A stretch of DNA of 64,000 nucleotides. It comes from Thermoplasmata archaeon (GTDB lineage Archaea; Thermoplasmatota; Thermoplasmata; UBA10834). Under the pieces are notes generated by a model. That model was not told the origin of the DNA. It did not search any database and saw only the letters and a list, made by a program, of their open reading frames with translations. The stretch's first letter is position 1, and every line of letters starts with the position of its first letter. The stretch lies in the NCBI GenBank assembly GCA_029864565.1, contig JAOTTD010000006.1, forward strand, positions 1-64,000, read 5' to 3'. Of the stretch, positions 48,537-58,903 are shown one piece after another. The position numbers and the translations under genes were made by a program.

Positions 48537-49421
48537 ATGTACGAGGTTCGTTTCCACGGCCGAGGCGGCCAAGGGGCGGTGATGGCCGCACAGGCGCTCG
48601 CAAGTGCGGCGCACGCGGAGGGGGGATATGCAACTGCCTTTCCCTTCTTCGGTGCTGAGAGACGCGGAGCACCAGTTCTTGCCTTCACACGGATAGATGA
48701 GAAGAGGATCTATCGGAAGACACAGGTCTACGAACCTGATTTCGTGGTGGTATTGGACGAAGGCCTTCTCGAATCTGTCAATGTGGTCGAGGGGCTCAAA
48801 AAGGGCGGTGTGGTCCTCGTCAATTCCACTAGAAAACCAGAAGAGATCGATGTGGGAATCGACACGAAACTCGCTACCGTTGACGCGACTAGTGTCGCGC
48901 TCGAGGTCCTCAAGCAGCCGGCGACCAACTCCTCCATTCTTGGAGCATTGGCAAAGGCGACCGGTCTGGTCAAGATAGAGTCCATAGAGATGGGGATAAT
49001 GCAGGTCTTCGGCGACAGACTAGGACCGAAGATAGGGGAAAAGAACGCCAGAGCCGCACGCGTCGCTTTTGAGAGGACTGTCGTCGGAGAGTCTCATGGA
49101 AAGCGAGTCCTGAAAACCGCTGAGAAGTGGCTCCCTGACGTGAACAATCTCCCAATGGGCGTCGCGGGCGTCGCAATGAAGACGACCGCCGGAGCGGTCG
49201 GCCCTGGTTCGTTCTTGGAGAACAAGACGGGCAGTTGGAAGGTGTTCAAGCCTGAATACGACGAGGAGAAGTGCACCATGTGCAACTTCTGCTGGTTCTA
49301 CTGCCCTGAGGGGTGCATATACAGGAAAGACGACCGGATGGAGTTCGATATGGATTACTGCAAGGGCTGCGGAATCTGTGCGAACGAGTGCCCAGCCGAG
49401 GCAATCAATATGGTGAGGTGA
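48537..49421 (+). CDS. 2-oxoacid (probably pyruvate):ferredoxin oxidoreductase, fused gamma-delta subunit
   Basis: [21 protein letters not shown]...[38 protein letters not shown]. Confidence 0.92.
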   Translation: MYEVRFHGRGGQGAVMAAQALASAAHAEGGYATAFPFFGAERRGAPVLAFTRIDEKRIYRKTQVYEPDFVVVLDEGLLESVNVVEGLKKGGVVLVNSTRKPEEIDVGIDTKLATVDATSVALEVLKQPATNSSILGALAKATGLVKIESIEMGIMQVFGDRLGPKIGEKNARAARVAFERTVVGESHGKRVLKTAEKWLPDVNNLPMGVAGVAMKTTAGAVGPGSFLENKTGSWKVFKPEYDEEKCTMCNFCWFYCPEGCIYRKDDRMEFDMDYCKGCGICANECPAEAINMVR

Positions 49422-49426
49422 GGTTG

Positions 49427-50608
49427 GTGGTATCTAAGATATGCACCGGTAACTACGCAGCTGCCTACGGGTCAATGCGGTCCAGGGCCAGAACCGTAGC
49501 GGCATATCCAATCACGCCTCAGACGTTCATAGTTGAGCACATATCAGAGTTCATAAACAACGGAGAGATGGACTGCGAGTATATCGAGGTGGAAAGCGAA
49601 CACTCCGCCATGAGCGCTTGCGTGTCTGCGAGCGCCTCTGGAGTGCGGACATTCACGGCGACTTCCTCTCAGGGACTCGCGCTGATGCACGAGATTCTCC
49701 CGATAGCTAGCGGCATGAGGTTGCCCGTGGTTATGGCCGTCGTCAACCGGGCCATCGCCGCGCCTATCAACATCTGGGTCGAGCACAACGACATCATGCC
49801 CGAGAGGGACTCAGGATGGATCCAGGTGTTCTGCGACAACAACCAAGAAGTCCAGGACATGGTCCTACAAGCTTATCGGATTGCGGAGGACAAGCGCGTG
49901 TCACTACCTATGGCAGTCTGTCTGGATGCGTTCATATTGTCGCATACGGTCGAGCCGGTCCATCTGATCGACCAGGATGCGGCCGACAAGTTCGTGCCTC
50001 AGTACAAACCCACAGGACCGATACTGGATCCTGATGATGTTGCCGCCGTCGGCGTCTTCACTCCGCCAGATTACATGATGGAATGCAGGTGGCAGACGGA
50101 CAAGGCAATGAGGGACGCGGTTGCGGTTATCAAGGAAGTCAACGACACGTTCGCAAAGCAGTTCGGCCGGGATCACGGTGGCATGATAGACCCGTACTTG
50201 GTCGACGACGCTGAGGTGGTGCTGATTACCATGGGCACAGCGAGTTCGACGGCTCACGAAGTCGTGGACGATCTGAGGGCAGAGGGAAAGAAGGTCGGCC
50301 TCGTCAAACTGCGGTTCTGGCGCCCCTATCCTACGGACGATCTCAGAAAGATCGCCGAGAAGGTCAAGGCGGTCGGTGTGTTCGATCGGGCTGTTTCATA
50401 CGGCGTAGGTGGCCCTTCATTCGTGGAGTTCAAGAGTGCCGCGTTCGGCTTAAACCTGCCAGTTATGAACTTCATAGGCGGGTTGGGCGGCAGAGACGTG
50501 TCGTTGCAGGACGTTCGGTTCATGTACGAACAGCTGCTTGAAGCGGCGAAGACCGGTAAGGCCAAACGCGATATCACTTGGATCGGAACGCGGGGGGTGG
50601 AGCAGTGA
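49427..50608 (+). CDS. porA: 2-oxoacid (probably pyruvate):ferredoxin oxidoreductase alpha subunit
   Basis: AAYPITPQTFIVEHISEFI, EYIEVESEHSAMSACVSASASGVRTFTATSSQGLALMHEIL; GTG start inferred from GAGGTGA upstream. Confidence 0.92.
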   Translation: MVSKICTGNYAAAYGSMRSRARTVAAYPITPQTFIVEHISEFINNGEMDCEYIEVESEHSAMSACVSASASGVRTFTATSSQGLALMHEILPIASGMRLPVVMAVVNRAIAAPINIWVEHNDIMPERDSGWIQVFCDNNQEVQDMVLQAYRIAEDKRVSLPMAVCLDAFILSHTVEPVHLIDQDAADKFVPQYKPTGPILDPDDVAAVGVFTPPDYMMECRWQTDKAMRDAVAVIKEVNDTFAKQFGRDHGGMIDPYLVDDAEVVLITMGTASSTAHEVVDDLRAEGKKVGLVKLRFWRPYPTDDLRKIAEKVKAVGVFDRAVSYGVGGPSFVEFKSAAFGLNLPVMNFIGGLGGRDVSLQDVRFMYEQLLEAAKTGKAKRDITWIGTRGVEQ

Positions 50609-51495
50609 AGCTCAAGGAATTGCCCGATGAGGAACTGTTCACGCGCGGACACACCGCTTGCGCGGGCTGTGGGGCGGCAACCGCCGTCCGCAACCTCATG
50701 AAGATTCTCGGAAAGAACACGATGGTCGTCAATCCCGCCTGTTGCCTGCTCATATTCGGCGCGACTTATCCGTACCTCGCTTGGAAGGTTCCGTTCCATC
50801 ACGTAGCGTTCGAGAACACCGCGGCATGCGCGACTGGCATGACCAGGGCCTTGAGGGTGAGAGGAAAGGAAGACACGTTGGTGATGGGCATCGCTGGCGA
50901 CGGCGGGACTGCAGACATCGGGATACAGGCGCTTTCAGGAGCAGCAGAGAGAAATGAGGACATGTTGTACGTCATGTACGACAACGAGGCCTACATGAAC
51001 ACTGGGATTCAGCGTTCCGGCTCGACACCGTTCGGCGCATGGACGACCACGACCCCTGTTGGCAAGGTCAAGGCTGGAAAAGCCGATTTCAAGAAGGATA
51101 TGCCCCTGATCATGATGGCCCACAATGTGCCCTATGTCGCGACGGCCTCCGTAGGCAACATACAGGATTTCATCAACAAGTTCGAGAAGGCCAAGAAGAT
51201 GAAGGGTTTCAGATACATCCAGATCTTCACGCCGTGTCCCACGGGATGGAGGCACGACACCGCCAAGACGATAGAGATAGCCAAGCTGGCGGTCGAAACC
51301 GGCATGTGGACTCTGTATGAGTGCGAGAACGGCAAGGTCAAGATAAACCGCAAGCCGAAGATGACTCCGATATCGGAGTATCTGAAGCTCCAGGGTCGTT
51401 TCAGACACATGAAGGAGGACGACATCAAGAAGCTGCAGGACTGGGTCACTCGCAAGTGGGAAGCGGACGAGAAGTACGCACAATGTAGACAGTAG
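50605..51495 (+). CDS. porB: 2-oxoacid (probably pyruvate):ferredoxin oxidoreductase beta subunit
   Basis: GHTACAGCGAATAVRNLMKILG, GIAGDGGTADIGIQALSGAAERNEDMLYVMYDNEAYMNTGIQRSGSTPFGAWTTTTP; GTGA overlap with porA stop. Confidence 0.95.
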   Translation: MKLKELPDEELFTRGHTACAGCGAATAVRNLMKILGKNTMVVNPACCLLIFGATYPYLAWKVPFHHVAFENTAACATGMTRALRVRGKEDTLVMGIAGDGGTADIGIQALSGAAERNEDMLYVMYDNEAYMNTGIQRSGSTPFGAWTTTTPVGKVKAGKADFKKDMPLIMMAHNVPYVATASVGNIQDFINKFEKAKKMKGFRYIQIFTPCPTGWRHDTAKTIEIAKLAVETGMWTLYECENGKVKINRKPKMTPISEYLKLQGRFRHMKEDDIKKLQDWVTRKWEADEKYAQCRQ

Positions 51496-51521
51496 AAACC
51501 AGTCAATCGCCTCGGCCGATA

Positions 51522-52382
51522 TCAACGTATGGACTTCTTCATCTCAAATTGCTTCAGAGTGACTGCGAAGTCAAACTTATCGAGCATCCTACGCGTAGCC
51601 ATGTCATCGTTCACGTTGTATATCGCGATCTTGAAAGCACCAAGCTCCCATAGCCTGTTGATAGCGAACTTGGCCAGTGATGTGCCCACGCCTCGCCGTC
51701 TCATGTCGGGCAGAACCCCTATGAATGGTATGAACCCCGTCGTTCCTGCCCGTCTCAGCATGACGAACCCGCCATCGACGGCATAGGTTTCGCAAGTCCT
51801 GCCAGACTCTGCCAGTGCTGCAGACTTTCTCCTCTGCCAGCAATTATCGGTGTAGATGAGCCTGTGGCTCTCCTCTACGTCTTCGAGTCTGCCCCTCTCC
51901 GGCGCCGGGCCGAATCCAGCAAACCGGGCCGATTGCCCCTCTGCAGATAGATAGGTTCTTCGTTCCGTGTATCCCAAGTTGTGATACAGGTTCAAGGCCG
52001 GTGTGTTTCCGTCGATGACCTCAAGGAGTATTTCTTCCGCGCCCCTTTCGCGGACGTCCTCCTCGGCGGCACGCATCAGTCGCTTGCCGATGCCAGATCC
52101 GCGGTACTCGGGAATCACTCCCAGCCCGCCTATCCAGGCCTCCTTGTCATCGACGATGGGGTTGACATAACCGACGATTGCCCCGTTGTGAACTGCAACA
52201 ATCACATCCTCAATATTGCCCCCGACTGAACGAGTGAAATCCTGGAAGAACTGCACCGAAGACTTCAGGGGGATGATGTAGTCTGCGAAGATCTTGTTCT
52301 GAGCGTCTACGAGGTCCTCCAGTGGCCTTTTGTCGAGATGAGAGATCTCCAGATTATCCACTTTGATGTCGCGAGCAATCAT
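51522..52382 (-). CDS. GNAT acetyltransferase with two GNAT-like halves
   Basis: IGGLGVIPEYRGSGIGKRLMRAAEEDVRERGAEEILLEV and IGVLPDMRRRGVGTSLAKFAINRLWELG. Confidence 0.88.
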   Translation of the reverse strand: MIARDIKVDNLEISHLDKRPLEDLVDAQNKIFADYIIPLKSSVQFFQDFTRSVGGNIEDVIVAVHNGAIVGYVNPIVDDKEAWIGGLGVIPEYRGSGIGKRLMRAAEEDVRERGAEEILLEVIDGNTPALNLYHNLGYTERRTYLSAEGQSARFAGFGPAPERGRLEDVEESHRLIYTDNCWQRRKSAALAESGRTCETYAVDGGFVMLRRAGTTGFIPFIGVLPDMRRRGVGTSLAKFAINRLWELGAFKIAIYNVNDDMATRRMLDKFDFAVTLKQFEMKKSIR

Positions 52383-53863
52383 GCGATGTCCGGCCTCATG
52401 TGGGGGAACAGGATGACTTCTTTGATTGACGGAGCGTTAGTCACGATCATGGCGAACCTGTCGATGCCAATGCCCAACCCTCCGGTCGGCGGCAGGCCAT
52501 ATTCCAGCGCCCGCACGTAGTCCGTATCTATGGGATGAGTCTCCTCGTCACCTCCCTTCTTTAGACGGTCCTGCTCCCTGAACCTCTGCTCCTGCTCGAC
52601 CGGGTCGTTGAGTTCGGAGAATGCATTTGCGAATTCCCAGCCGTTGATGAACAACTCGAACCGTTCCACAAGGTGTGGCGCGCCCCTCTTCCTCTTGGCT
52701 AGAGGCGACACCTCTATCGGATGGTCTATGATGAATACCGGGTTTATGAGTTCGGGCTGGACCTTCTGGTCGAATATCTGCGAGACTACCTTGCCGGCGT
52801 CCAAGCAATCATCGATGTCCCTGACTCCGAGTCCTCGAGCGGCCTCCTTCGCCTTGTCAACGGTGTCTAGCGTGGAGACATCCAGACCGGTGTACTTCTC
52901 TATAGCCTCACCCATGGTTATCCTGGGCCATGGCTTCGCGAAGTTCAGGGTTCTCTCCCCGTACTCGAACATCTCGGTTCCCACGATATGCATCGCTGTG
53001 TCGTAGAGAAGCGATTCCGTCAGGTCCATTATGTCGTTGTAGTCTACATAGGCCTGATAGAGCTCCATCGAAGTGTATTCTGGATAGTGCTGGGCGTCGA
53101 TGTCCTCGTTCCTGAAGTTCTTCCCTATCTCGTACACGGCCTCGAGCGTGCCAACGATGCATCTTTTGTGATAGAGTTCTGGCGCTATCCTGAGATACAG
53201 GTCTATGTCGAGGTAGTTGTGGTGTGTGACAAAGGGTTTGGCCAACGCTCCGCCGTATAACGGTTGGAGGATCGGCGTCTCGACCTCTATGAATCCCTTC
53301 TCATTGAGCCAGTCACGAATGAAAGCTATCATCCTGCTCCTCTTGATGAACCGCGAGCGGACATCTTCGTTCATGAGGAGGTCCAAGTACCGCTGTCTGT
53401 ACCTCATCTGGACATCCTGAAGTCCATGGAACTTCTCAGGCAAAGGTGTCAGCGCCTTGCTGAGGACCTGGAACTCCGTGACGGCCACGGTAATCTCACC
53501 AGTCTTGGTCCTGAACACATTGCCCTTGGAACCTACGATGTCGCCTCGATCCATGGTCTGGAAGAGTTTCCACTGCTTGTCGCCGATGTCGTTCATGCGG
53601 AAGTAGAGCTGGATTTTCCCGTTTCGGTCCACCAGGTCGGCGAAGCCGGCCTTCCCATGAATCCTCTTCGCCATGATCCTTCCCGCAACAGAGACGACAT
53701 CCGTGCTCCTTTCGGAACCCATGTCGGCGTACTCCTCCGCGACCTTCGCTGAGGAGTGGGTGCGGTCATATCTGTAGATCTTGTAGGGGTCGAATCCCTC
53801 TCTCTGCATGTTCTCAAGGTTCTTCCTCAATTGGGCCTTGAGGTCGCTATCCTGCTCTGGCAT
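52379..53863 (-). CDS. lysS: Lysyl-tRNA synthetase, class II
   Basis: VAGRIMAKRIHGKAGFADLVDRNGKIQLYF, QVRYRQRYLDLL-like, FIEVETPILQPLYGGALAKPFVTHHN, YTSMELYQAY, GLGIGIDRFAMI. Confidence 0.95.
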   Translation of the reverse strand: MPEQDSDLKAQLRKNLENMQREGFDPYKIYRYDRTHSSAKVAEEYADMGSERSTDVVSVAGRIMAKRIHGKAGFADLVDRNGKIQLYFRMNDIGDKQWKLFQTMDRGDIVGSKGNVFRTKTGEITVAVTEFQVLSKALTPLPEKFHGLQDVQMRYRQRYLDLLMNEDVRSRFIKRSRMIAFIRDWLNEKGFIEVETPILQPLYGGALAKPFVTHHNYLDIDLYLRIAPELYHKRCIVGTLEAVYEIGKNFRNEDIDAQHYPEYTSMELYQAYVDYNDIMDLTESLLYDTAMHIVGTEMFEYGERTLNFAKPWPRITMGEAIEKYTGLDVSTLDTVDKAKEAARGLGVRDIDDCLDAGKVVSQIFDQKVQPELINPVFIIDHPIEVSPLAKRKRGAPHLVERFELFINGWEFANAFSELNDPVEQEQRFREQDRLKKGGDEETHPIDTDYVRALEYGLPPTGGLGIGIDRFAMIVTNAPSIKEVILFPHMRPDIA

Positions 53864-54019
53864 CAGGCATCTCCTCCGCTGGGTACGCTCTCATATCCTG
53901 AGGGCGTACTTAAAAGTAATCGCCCTCTGTCTCCTGCCGACGTCCACAACACTCTCCGTGTGACTGACATTCCACTCACCAGAACTCCGTCGAAACCCGT
54001 GCAATGCGCGCGGGTCTCG

Positions 54020-54385
54020 CTAAGGCTTCTTCCTTTTCTTCTCAGCATCCTCGATTGCCGCGAGAAGTTCTTCGATTCTGAACGGCTTCAGCAAGAAACC
54101 TTTGGCACCAGCAGCAAGAGCCTCCTTTTCTATGTGGAGATCCGCGCTTCCGAAGAAGATGGCGGCATCGGGGTTGATGCGGAGAATCTCCTGCGTCGCG
54201 CTCACGCCATCCCTGACAGGCATTCTCTGGTCCATGATGATTACTACCGGCTTCTCCTTCATCTTCTTGTACTTTCGGACGGCTTCCTCACCGTCAGAAG
54301 CCACATCAATGACCTCGTGACCGTGGGCTTCGAGGATGTCCCTGTACAATTCGACGATGAACTTTTCGTCGTCTACAAGAAACAC
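54020..54385 (-). CDS. Single-domain response regulator (CheY-like)
   Basis: FLVDDEKFIVELYRDILEAHGHEV, VIIMDQRMPVRDGV, GAKGFLLKPFRIEEL; GTG start. Confidence 0.92.
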   Translation of the reverse strand: MFLVDDEKFIVELYRDILEAHGHEVIDVASDGEEAVRKYKKMKEKPVVIIMDQRMPVRDGVSATQEILRINPDAAIFFGSADLHIEKEALAAGAKGFLLKPFRIEELLAAIEDAEKKRKKP

Positions 54386-54628
54386 GGTCGCGATGATATA
54401 ACCTCCAATCGTACTCCCTCAAACGGCAGAGTTTGCGATGTCCCGGCGACGACGCTGATTACAGACCGTTAACAGGCACGGGTAGCCAGGCAGGAATACG
54501 CTAATTATACTGTGACTTATATAATGATTTTCCTAAAGTCGCAGATGGCGCTGGACTCGATTCGGCCTAAGCGCTGACGCAGCTAAACACTTAAATACAA
54601 AAACCTGCAATTGAGCATGCGAGCATCC

Positions 54629-54796
54629 ATGGCGAAGAACAAGAAGAACGAGGGCTTCCACTCGGCCGCGGGGCTGATTCGATACTTCGATTCCGAGGAC
54701 GACAAGGCACTCAAGGTTAACCCTTGGATCGTTGTGGGCCTCTGTATCGGCGTGTCTGCTCTAGTACTCGTGCTCGGGGCTATCTACCCGACCTGA
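54629..54796 (+). CDS. Preprotein translocase Sec61beta/SecG homolog
   Basis: MAKNKKNEGFHSAAGLIRYFDSEDDKALKVNPWIVVGLCIGVSALVLVLGAIYPT; TATA CTTAAATAC upstream. Confidence 0.9.
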   Translation: MAKNKKNEGFHSAAGLIRYFDSEDDKALKVNPWIVVGLCIGVSALVLVLGAIYPT

Positions 54797-54887
54797 ATCA
54801 GTCAGGGGTCGGATAGCTGCGAATCATTTGTTGCCTAGTCCATTTACCGCTCACTTGTGTACATCAAATGTCCGAAATCTGACGAAA

Positions 54888-55085
54888 TCAATAAATATCA
54901 TCTTTGCCCTCGCTCGGTCGCTCGAGGAATCGAACATGGTGCAACACAAAGCCGTGTTTGGTAGTCTTCATGCGTAATCTCGCATGTGCCAGTTTGACTC
55001 CTAGAGATTTTGCAGACCCACAGACGCAGCTTAGCGAAGGCTACGTTGAGGAGTTCAGTGCGGTCGCCGCCGAACCAGAGGAGGA
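54888..55085 (+). promoter_or_regulatory. his operon promoter (AATAAATAT TATA-like box) and unusually long structured leader
   Basis: TATA-like box ~54888-54898; hairpin CATGCG-TAATCT-CGCATG at 54969-54986; short overlapping ORFs upstream of hisG. Confidence 0.45.
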
Positions 55086-55958
55086 ATGTTGTTGACTCTG
55101 CTGAGAATAGCTATACCAAACAAGGGGAGACTGAACCAGCCAGCTGTGCGCCTCATGAACCGAATAGGTTTTCCAGTGCCTGACTCCAACAGCCGGACGC
55201 TGATAGCCGAGTTCAGGAAAGGGAGATACCAAATACTCTTGGCGAGGGCTCAGGACATCCCTGAGTTTGTCGAGATGGGTGTCGCCGACCTGGGCATCAC
55301 GGGGCTGGACCTAATACTTGAAACGAAGCGAAATGTGGTCAAGATTCGCGAACTTGATTTCGGACGGTGCAGGCTGGTCGTGGCGGTTCCTGACGAATCC
55401 GATATCCAGAATGCATCGGAAGTGCGGAGCGAGTCCACGGTCGCCACTTCGTTCCCGAAGCTTACGGAAGAGTACTTCAAAGGACTCGGGAAGGAAGTCA
55501 AGATAGCTACTGTCACGGGGGCCACGGAGATGACCCCTCAGATCGGGCTTGCCGATGTCATCACCGACCTCACCGAGACTGGGTCGACCCTGAAGCTCAA
55601 CCACCTCAGAGAGGTAGGAGTGGTTCTCGAGTCTACCGCTGTTCTGGTCGCGAACAGCGGGTCTCTGTCCAGCAAGGGCAGCCGCATAAAAGAGATAACG
55701 AGCGCGATTGACAGCGTCATCGGAGCGTCGCGAAAGAGATATCTGATGGCCAACGTCCCGAGGACCACATTGTCCAACCTTGAGAGCCTCCTGCCCGGCA
55801 TCTCAGGCCCGACCATCATGAATATCATAGGGCGCGAGGACATCGTGGCAATACACGCCGTCGTCAACGATGACGAGGTCAACGGGATCATCGCGGTGCT
55901 CAAGGACATTGGAGGAACAGGCATACTAATCTGCCCGATCGAAAGGATGGTACTCTGA
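55086..55958 (+). CDS. hisG: ATP phosphoribosyltransferase (long form)
   Basis: IPNKGRLNQPAVRLMNRIG, VADLGITGLDLILE, TVTGATEMTPQIGLADVITDLTETGSTL, C-terminal ACT-like domain. Confidence 0.96.
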   Translation: MLLTLLRIAIPNKGRLNQPAVRLMNRIGFPVPDSNSRTLIAEFRKGRYQILLARAQDIPEFVEMGVADLGITGLDLILETKRNVVKIRELDFGRCRLVVAVPDESDIQNASEVRSESTVATSFPKLTEEYFKGLGKEVKIATVTGATEMTPQIGLADVITDLTETGSTLKLNHLREVGVVLESTAVLVANSGSLSSKGSRIKEITSAIDSVIGASRKRYLMANVPRTTLSNLESLLPGISGPTIMNIIGREDIVAIHAVVNDDEVNGIIAVLKDIGGTGILICPIERMVL

Positions 55959-55959
55959 C

Positions 55960-57246
55960 ATGCTGTCATATGACATCGAGACGGTCACGCCAGAGGAGAT
56001 CAAACAGATAGTCAACAGAGGAGAGGCAGCGCTTGAATCGTCTCTCGAGCGAGCACGCCCGATAGTCGAGACAGTTCGCAAGGACGGAGACGCTGCTGTC
56101 ATTCGATATGCCAAAGAGTTCGACGGGTTCGGAGGCGGCTCGTTCACTGTTCCACCAAGTACCATCAGGAGCGCCCCGTCTCGCATACCGTCGGCGTTGC
56201 TGTCCGCAATCAAGGATAGCAGGCGACGGATCGAGGCCTATCACATCAAGCAGAAGCTGAAAGGGTTCGAGTTCAAAGATTCATGCGGCGTGTTCGGGCA
56301 GAAGGTGGTCCCGTTGGAGCGGGTGGGGATATACGCCCCTGGCGGGACAGCCAGCTATGCATCATCTGTGTTGATGACAGCCGTCCCCGCGAGAGTGGCG
56401 GGGGTAGAGGAGATCGTTCTCTGCACGCCGTCCAAGAACGGCGTTGTTGACGATGTCGTGTTGGCCGCAGCGAGTATTGTGGGCATCGAAGAGGTATATG
56501 CCATCGGAGGTGCCCAGGCGATTGGAGCAATGGCATACGGCACAGAAACCGTGCGGCGAGTCGCGAAGATGGTAGGTCCTGGCGGTGCGATCGTCACGGC
56601 TGCGAAGCTCCTCGTCAGGAAAGACTGCGAAATCGATTTCCTCGCCGGGCCTTCGGAAGTTCTGATAATTACAGACAGTAGCACCGATCCGGCGCTCGTC
56701 GCGGTGGAGATGCTAGCCCAGCTCGAACACGACCCCAACGCCATCGCTCTGGCAATCTCCACATCGAACAAGGTGATTGGAGAATCGATGAATCTGTTGG
56801 GCGGGATGATACAGAAGGCCGAGAGGAAGGATGTGATCGAAGTGGCCGCAAAGAAGGGTGCTATATTCATTAAGGTCCGCAACCTCCGACAGGCCTTGCA
56901 GATATCCAACGATTTCGCCCCAGAACACTTGGTGATAGATACAAGGGATCCCGAGGCTCTACTGGATGAGGTCCGAGCCGCCGGATCGGTGTTCTTGGGC
57001 AAATGGTCGTCCGTCGCCTTCGGAGACTACTGTGCGGGCACGAACCATGTCCTGCCGACGATGGGCATGGCTCGGTCGCGATCGGCTCTATCAGTCTACG
57101 ACTTTGTCAGGACAATTCCATATCAAGAACTGACCCGGAAGGGCGCGGAGAGGTTGGCCCCTGTTGCGGCTAAGATGGCCGAGGCCGAGGGATTGCCAGC
57201 TCACGCGTCAGCGGCAAATGCGAGAACTGGTGGTGATGACAGGTGA
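55960..57246 (+). CDS. hisD: Histidinol dehydrogenase
   Basis: VPLERVGIYAPGGTASYASSVLMTAVPARVAGVEEIVLCTP, IDFLAGPSEVLIITD, AQLEHDPNA, GTNHVLPT. Confidence 0.97.
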   Translation: MLSYDIETVTPEEIKQIVNRGEAALESSLERARPIVETVRKDGDAAVIRYAKEFDGFGGGSFTVPPSTIRSAPSRIPSALLSAIKDSRRRIEAYHIKQKLKGFEFKDSCGVFGQKVVPLERVGIYAPGGTASYASSVLMTAVPARVAGVEEIVLCTPSKNGVVDDVVLAAASIVGIEEVYAIGGAQAIGAMAYGTETVRRVAKMVGPGGAIVTAAKLLVRKDCEIDFLAGPSEVLIITDSSTDPALVAVEMLAQLEHDPNAIALAISTSNKVIGESMNLLGGMIQKAERKDVIEVAAKKGAIFIKVRNLRQALQISNDFAPEHLVIDTRDPEALLDEVRAAGSVFLGKWSSVAFGDYCAGTNHVLPTMGMARSRSALSVYDFVRTIPYQELTRKGAERLAPVAAKMAEAEGLPAHASAANARTGGDDR

Positions 57247-58307
57247 CGTCAATGGGCGAGTTGAGGAGGCGGTCGCTCGAGCTGCTGAGCCGCCCGTCAT
57301 ATTGCCTCGTCGACAAGGAACTGTTGATACTGAACAACAACGCGAATCTGTTCGGCATGAACCCTGCCGTTCAAGAGGTGGCGGACTCTTTCGATTTCGG
57401 CAAGCTGTGGTCGTACCCGAGCGAGAACTCCGACCTCCTGAGAGAACGCATCGCATCCGAGTTGTCAACCTCGCCTGACGAGGTCATCGTCGGAAACGGG
57501 TCCGACGAGCTTCTGGATATCGTGTCGAAGACGTTCATCAACCCCGGAGATACGTTCTGTCAAGCCATTCCGACGTTCCGTATGTACAAATTCTACGCCA
57601 TGGTGAATATGGCGACCGTCGAGGAGAAGATGTTGCTCGGAGATTTCGCCTTGCCTACAGAGGATATCTTGAACGAAGAGGCGAAGATGGTCGCGCTCTG
57701 TCAACCCAACAACCCGACGGGCAATCTGCTCGACAGAGATGATGTCGAACGGATATTGGCGGAATCCGATGGCATAGTGCTTCTGGATGAGGCATACAGC
57801 GACTTCTGCGATTCGAACATGCTCAGTGAGGTGCTGGCGTCAGAGCACGGCATCGATGTCAGAACCTTTTCCAAGGCCTACGGGATCGCGGGCCTCAGGG
57901 CAGGCTTCGCAATAGCCAGGAAAGAGATTGTGGACGAATTGAGACACGTCCGCACACCGTTTGGACTGAATTCGCTCACGGAGGCCGTCGCCGTGGCAGC
58001 GTTGGATCACAAGGACTGGGTGGATGCCAAGGTGGCGGAGATGAAGTCCGAACGTGAATTCCTCACAAACAAGATGCGTGCGCTCGGCTTCAAGGTGTAT
58101 CCCTCGGAATGCAACTTCATACTGTGCAAGGCTCCGGTCAGCAGCGCGGGTCTCGTTAGTGCCCTTATTGAGAAGGGGATTGCCATCAGAGATTTCGGAG
58201 CTTATCCTCTTCTTGAGGACCATGTCAGAGTGACTATCGGACCGAGAGAATACATGAACATGCTGTTGGAGGCCGTCGCGCCTCTGGTCAACGGAGAACC
58301 ATCATGA
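57243..58307 (+). CDS. hisC: Histidinol-phosphate aminotransferase
   Basis: LNNNANLFGMNPAV, VGNGSDELLDIV, CQPNNPTGNLL, LLDEAYSDF, RTFSKAYGIAGLRAGFAIA. Confidence 0.95.
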   Translation: MTSMGELRRRSLELLSRPSYCLVDKELLILNNNANLFGMNPAVQEVADSFDFGKLWSYPSENSDLLRERIASELSTSPDEVIVGNGSDELLDIVSKTFINPGDTFCQAIPTFRMYKFYAMVNMATVEEKMLLGDFALPTEDILNEEAKMVALCQPNNPTGNLLDRDDVERILAESDGIVLLDEAYSDFCDSNMLSEVLASEHGIDVRTFSKAYGIAGLRAGFAIARKEIVDELRHVRTPFGLNSLTEAVAVAALDHKDWVDAKVAEMKSEREFLTNKMRALGFKVYPSECNFILCKAPVSSAGLVSALIEKGIAIRDFGAYPLLEDHVRVTIGPREYMNMLLEAVAPLVNGEPS

Positions 58308-58903
58308 AGATCACAGTTGTCGACTACGGAGTAGGAAACCTGCACAGCATATCGAAGGGGCTTGAGCGTGCGGGGGCGAGCGTGCAGGTATCATCCTCAC
58401 CTAGAGAGATTGCCGAGGCGCGATGCATCGTCTTCCCCGGTGTCGGGGCATTCGGTGCGGCGATGGAAGTACTCCGTCCGGGAATCGACGAGCTACGATC
58501 GGCCATCTCCGGAGGCGTTCCCACGCTAGGCATATGTCTTGGCATGCAGGTTCTCTTCGAACGGAGTGAGGAGTCGCATGGTGACGGCCTTGCAGTGCTC
58601 GGAGGGTCAGCCGTGCGATTGAACGCCCCGCGAGTCCCGCACATGGGCTGGAACAATGTGTCGGACTCAGACGACGGACTCTTCGAAGGAATCAACCCCG
58701 ATGATCAGTTCTACTTCGCAAATTCATACGTGTGCCGTCCGACCGAAAGAGTCACAATCTCGGAAACTGAATACGGTGAGAGGTTCCCTGCTGCAGTCAG
58801 GAAGGGCGCTATATGCGGAACGCAGTTCCACCCGGAGAAGAGCAGCGCTCCAGGCCTTAGGCTGCTTTCGAACTTCATCAGGATCTCGGAGGAGACAGCA
58901 TGA
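58304..58903 (+). CDS. hisH: Imidazole glycerol phosphate synthase subunit HisH
   Basis: VDYGVGNLHSISKGLERAGA, FPGVGAFGAAM, GICLGMQVLFE, THFHPEKSS-like GTQFHPEKSS. Confidence 0.96.
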   Translation: MKITVVDYGVGNLHSISKGLERAGASVQVSSSPREIAEARCIVFPGVGAFGAAMEVLRPGIDELRSAISGGVPTLGICLGMQVLFERSEESHGDGLAVLGGSAVRLNAPRVPHMGWNNVSDSDDGLFEGINPDDQFYFANSYVCRPTERVTISETEYGERFPAAVRKGAICGTQFHPEKSSAPGLRLLSNFIRISEETA

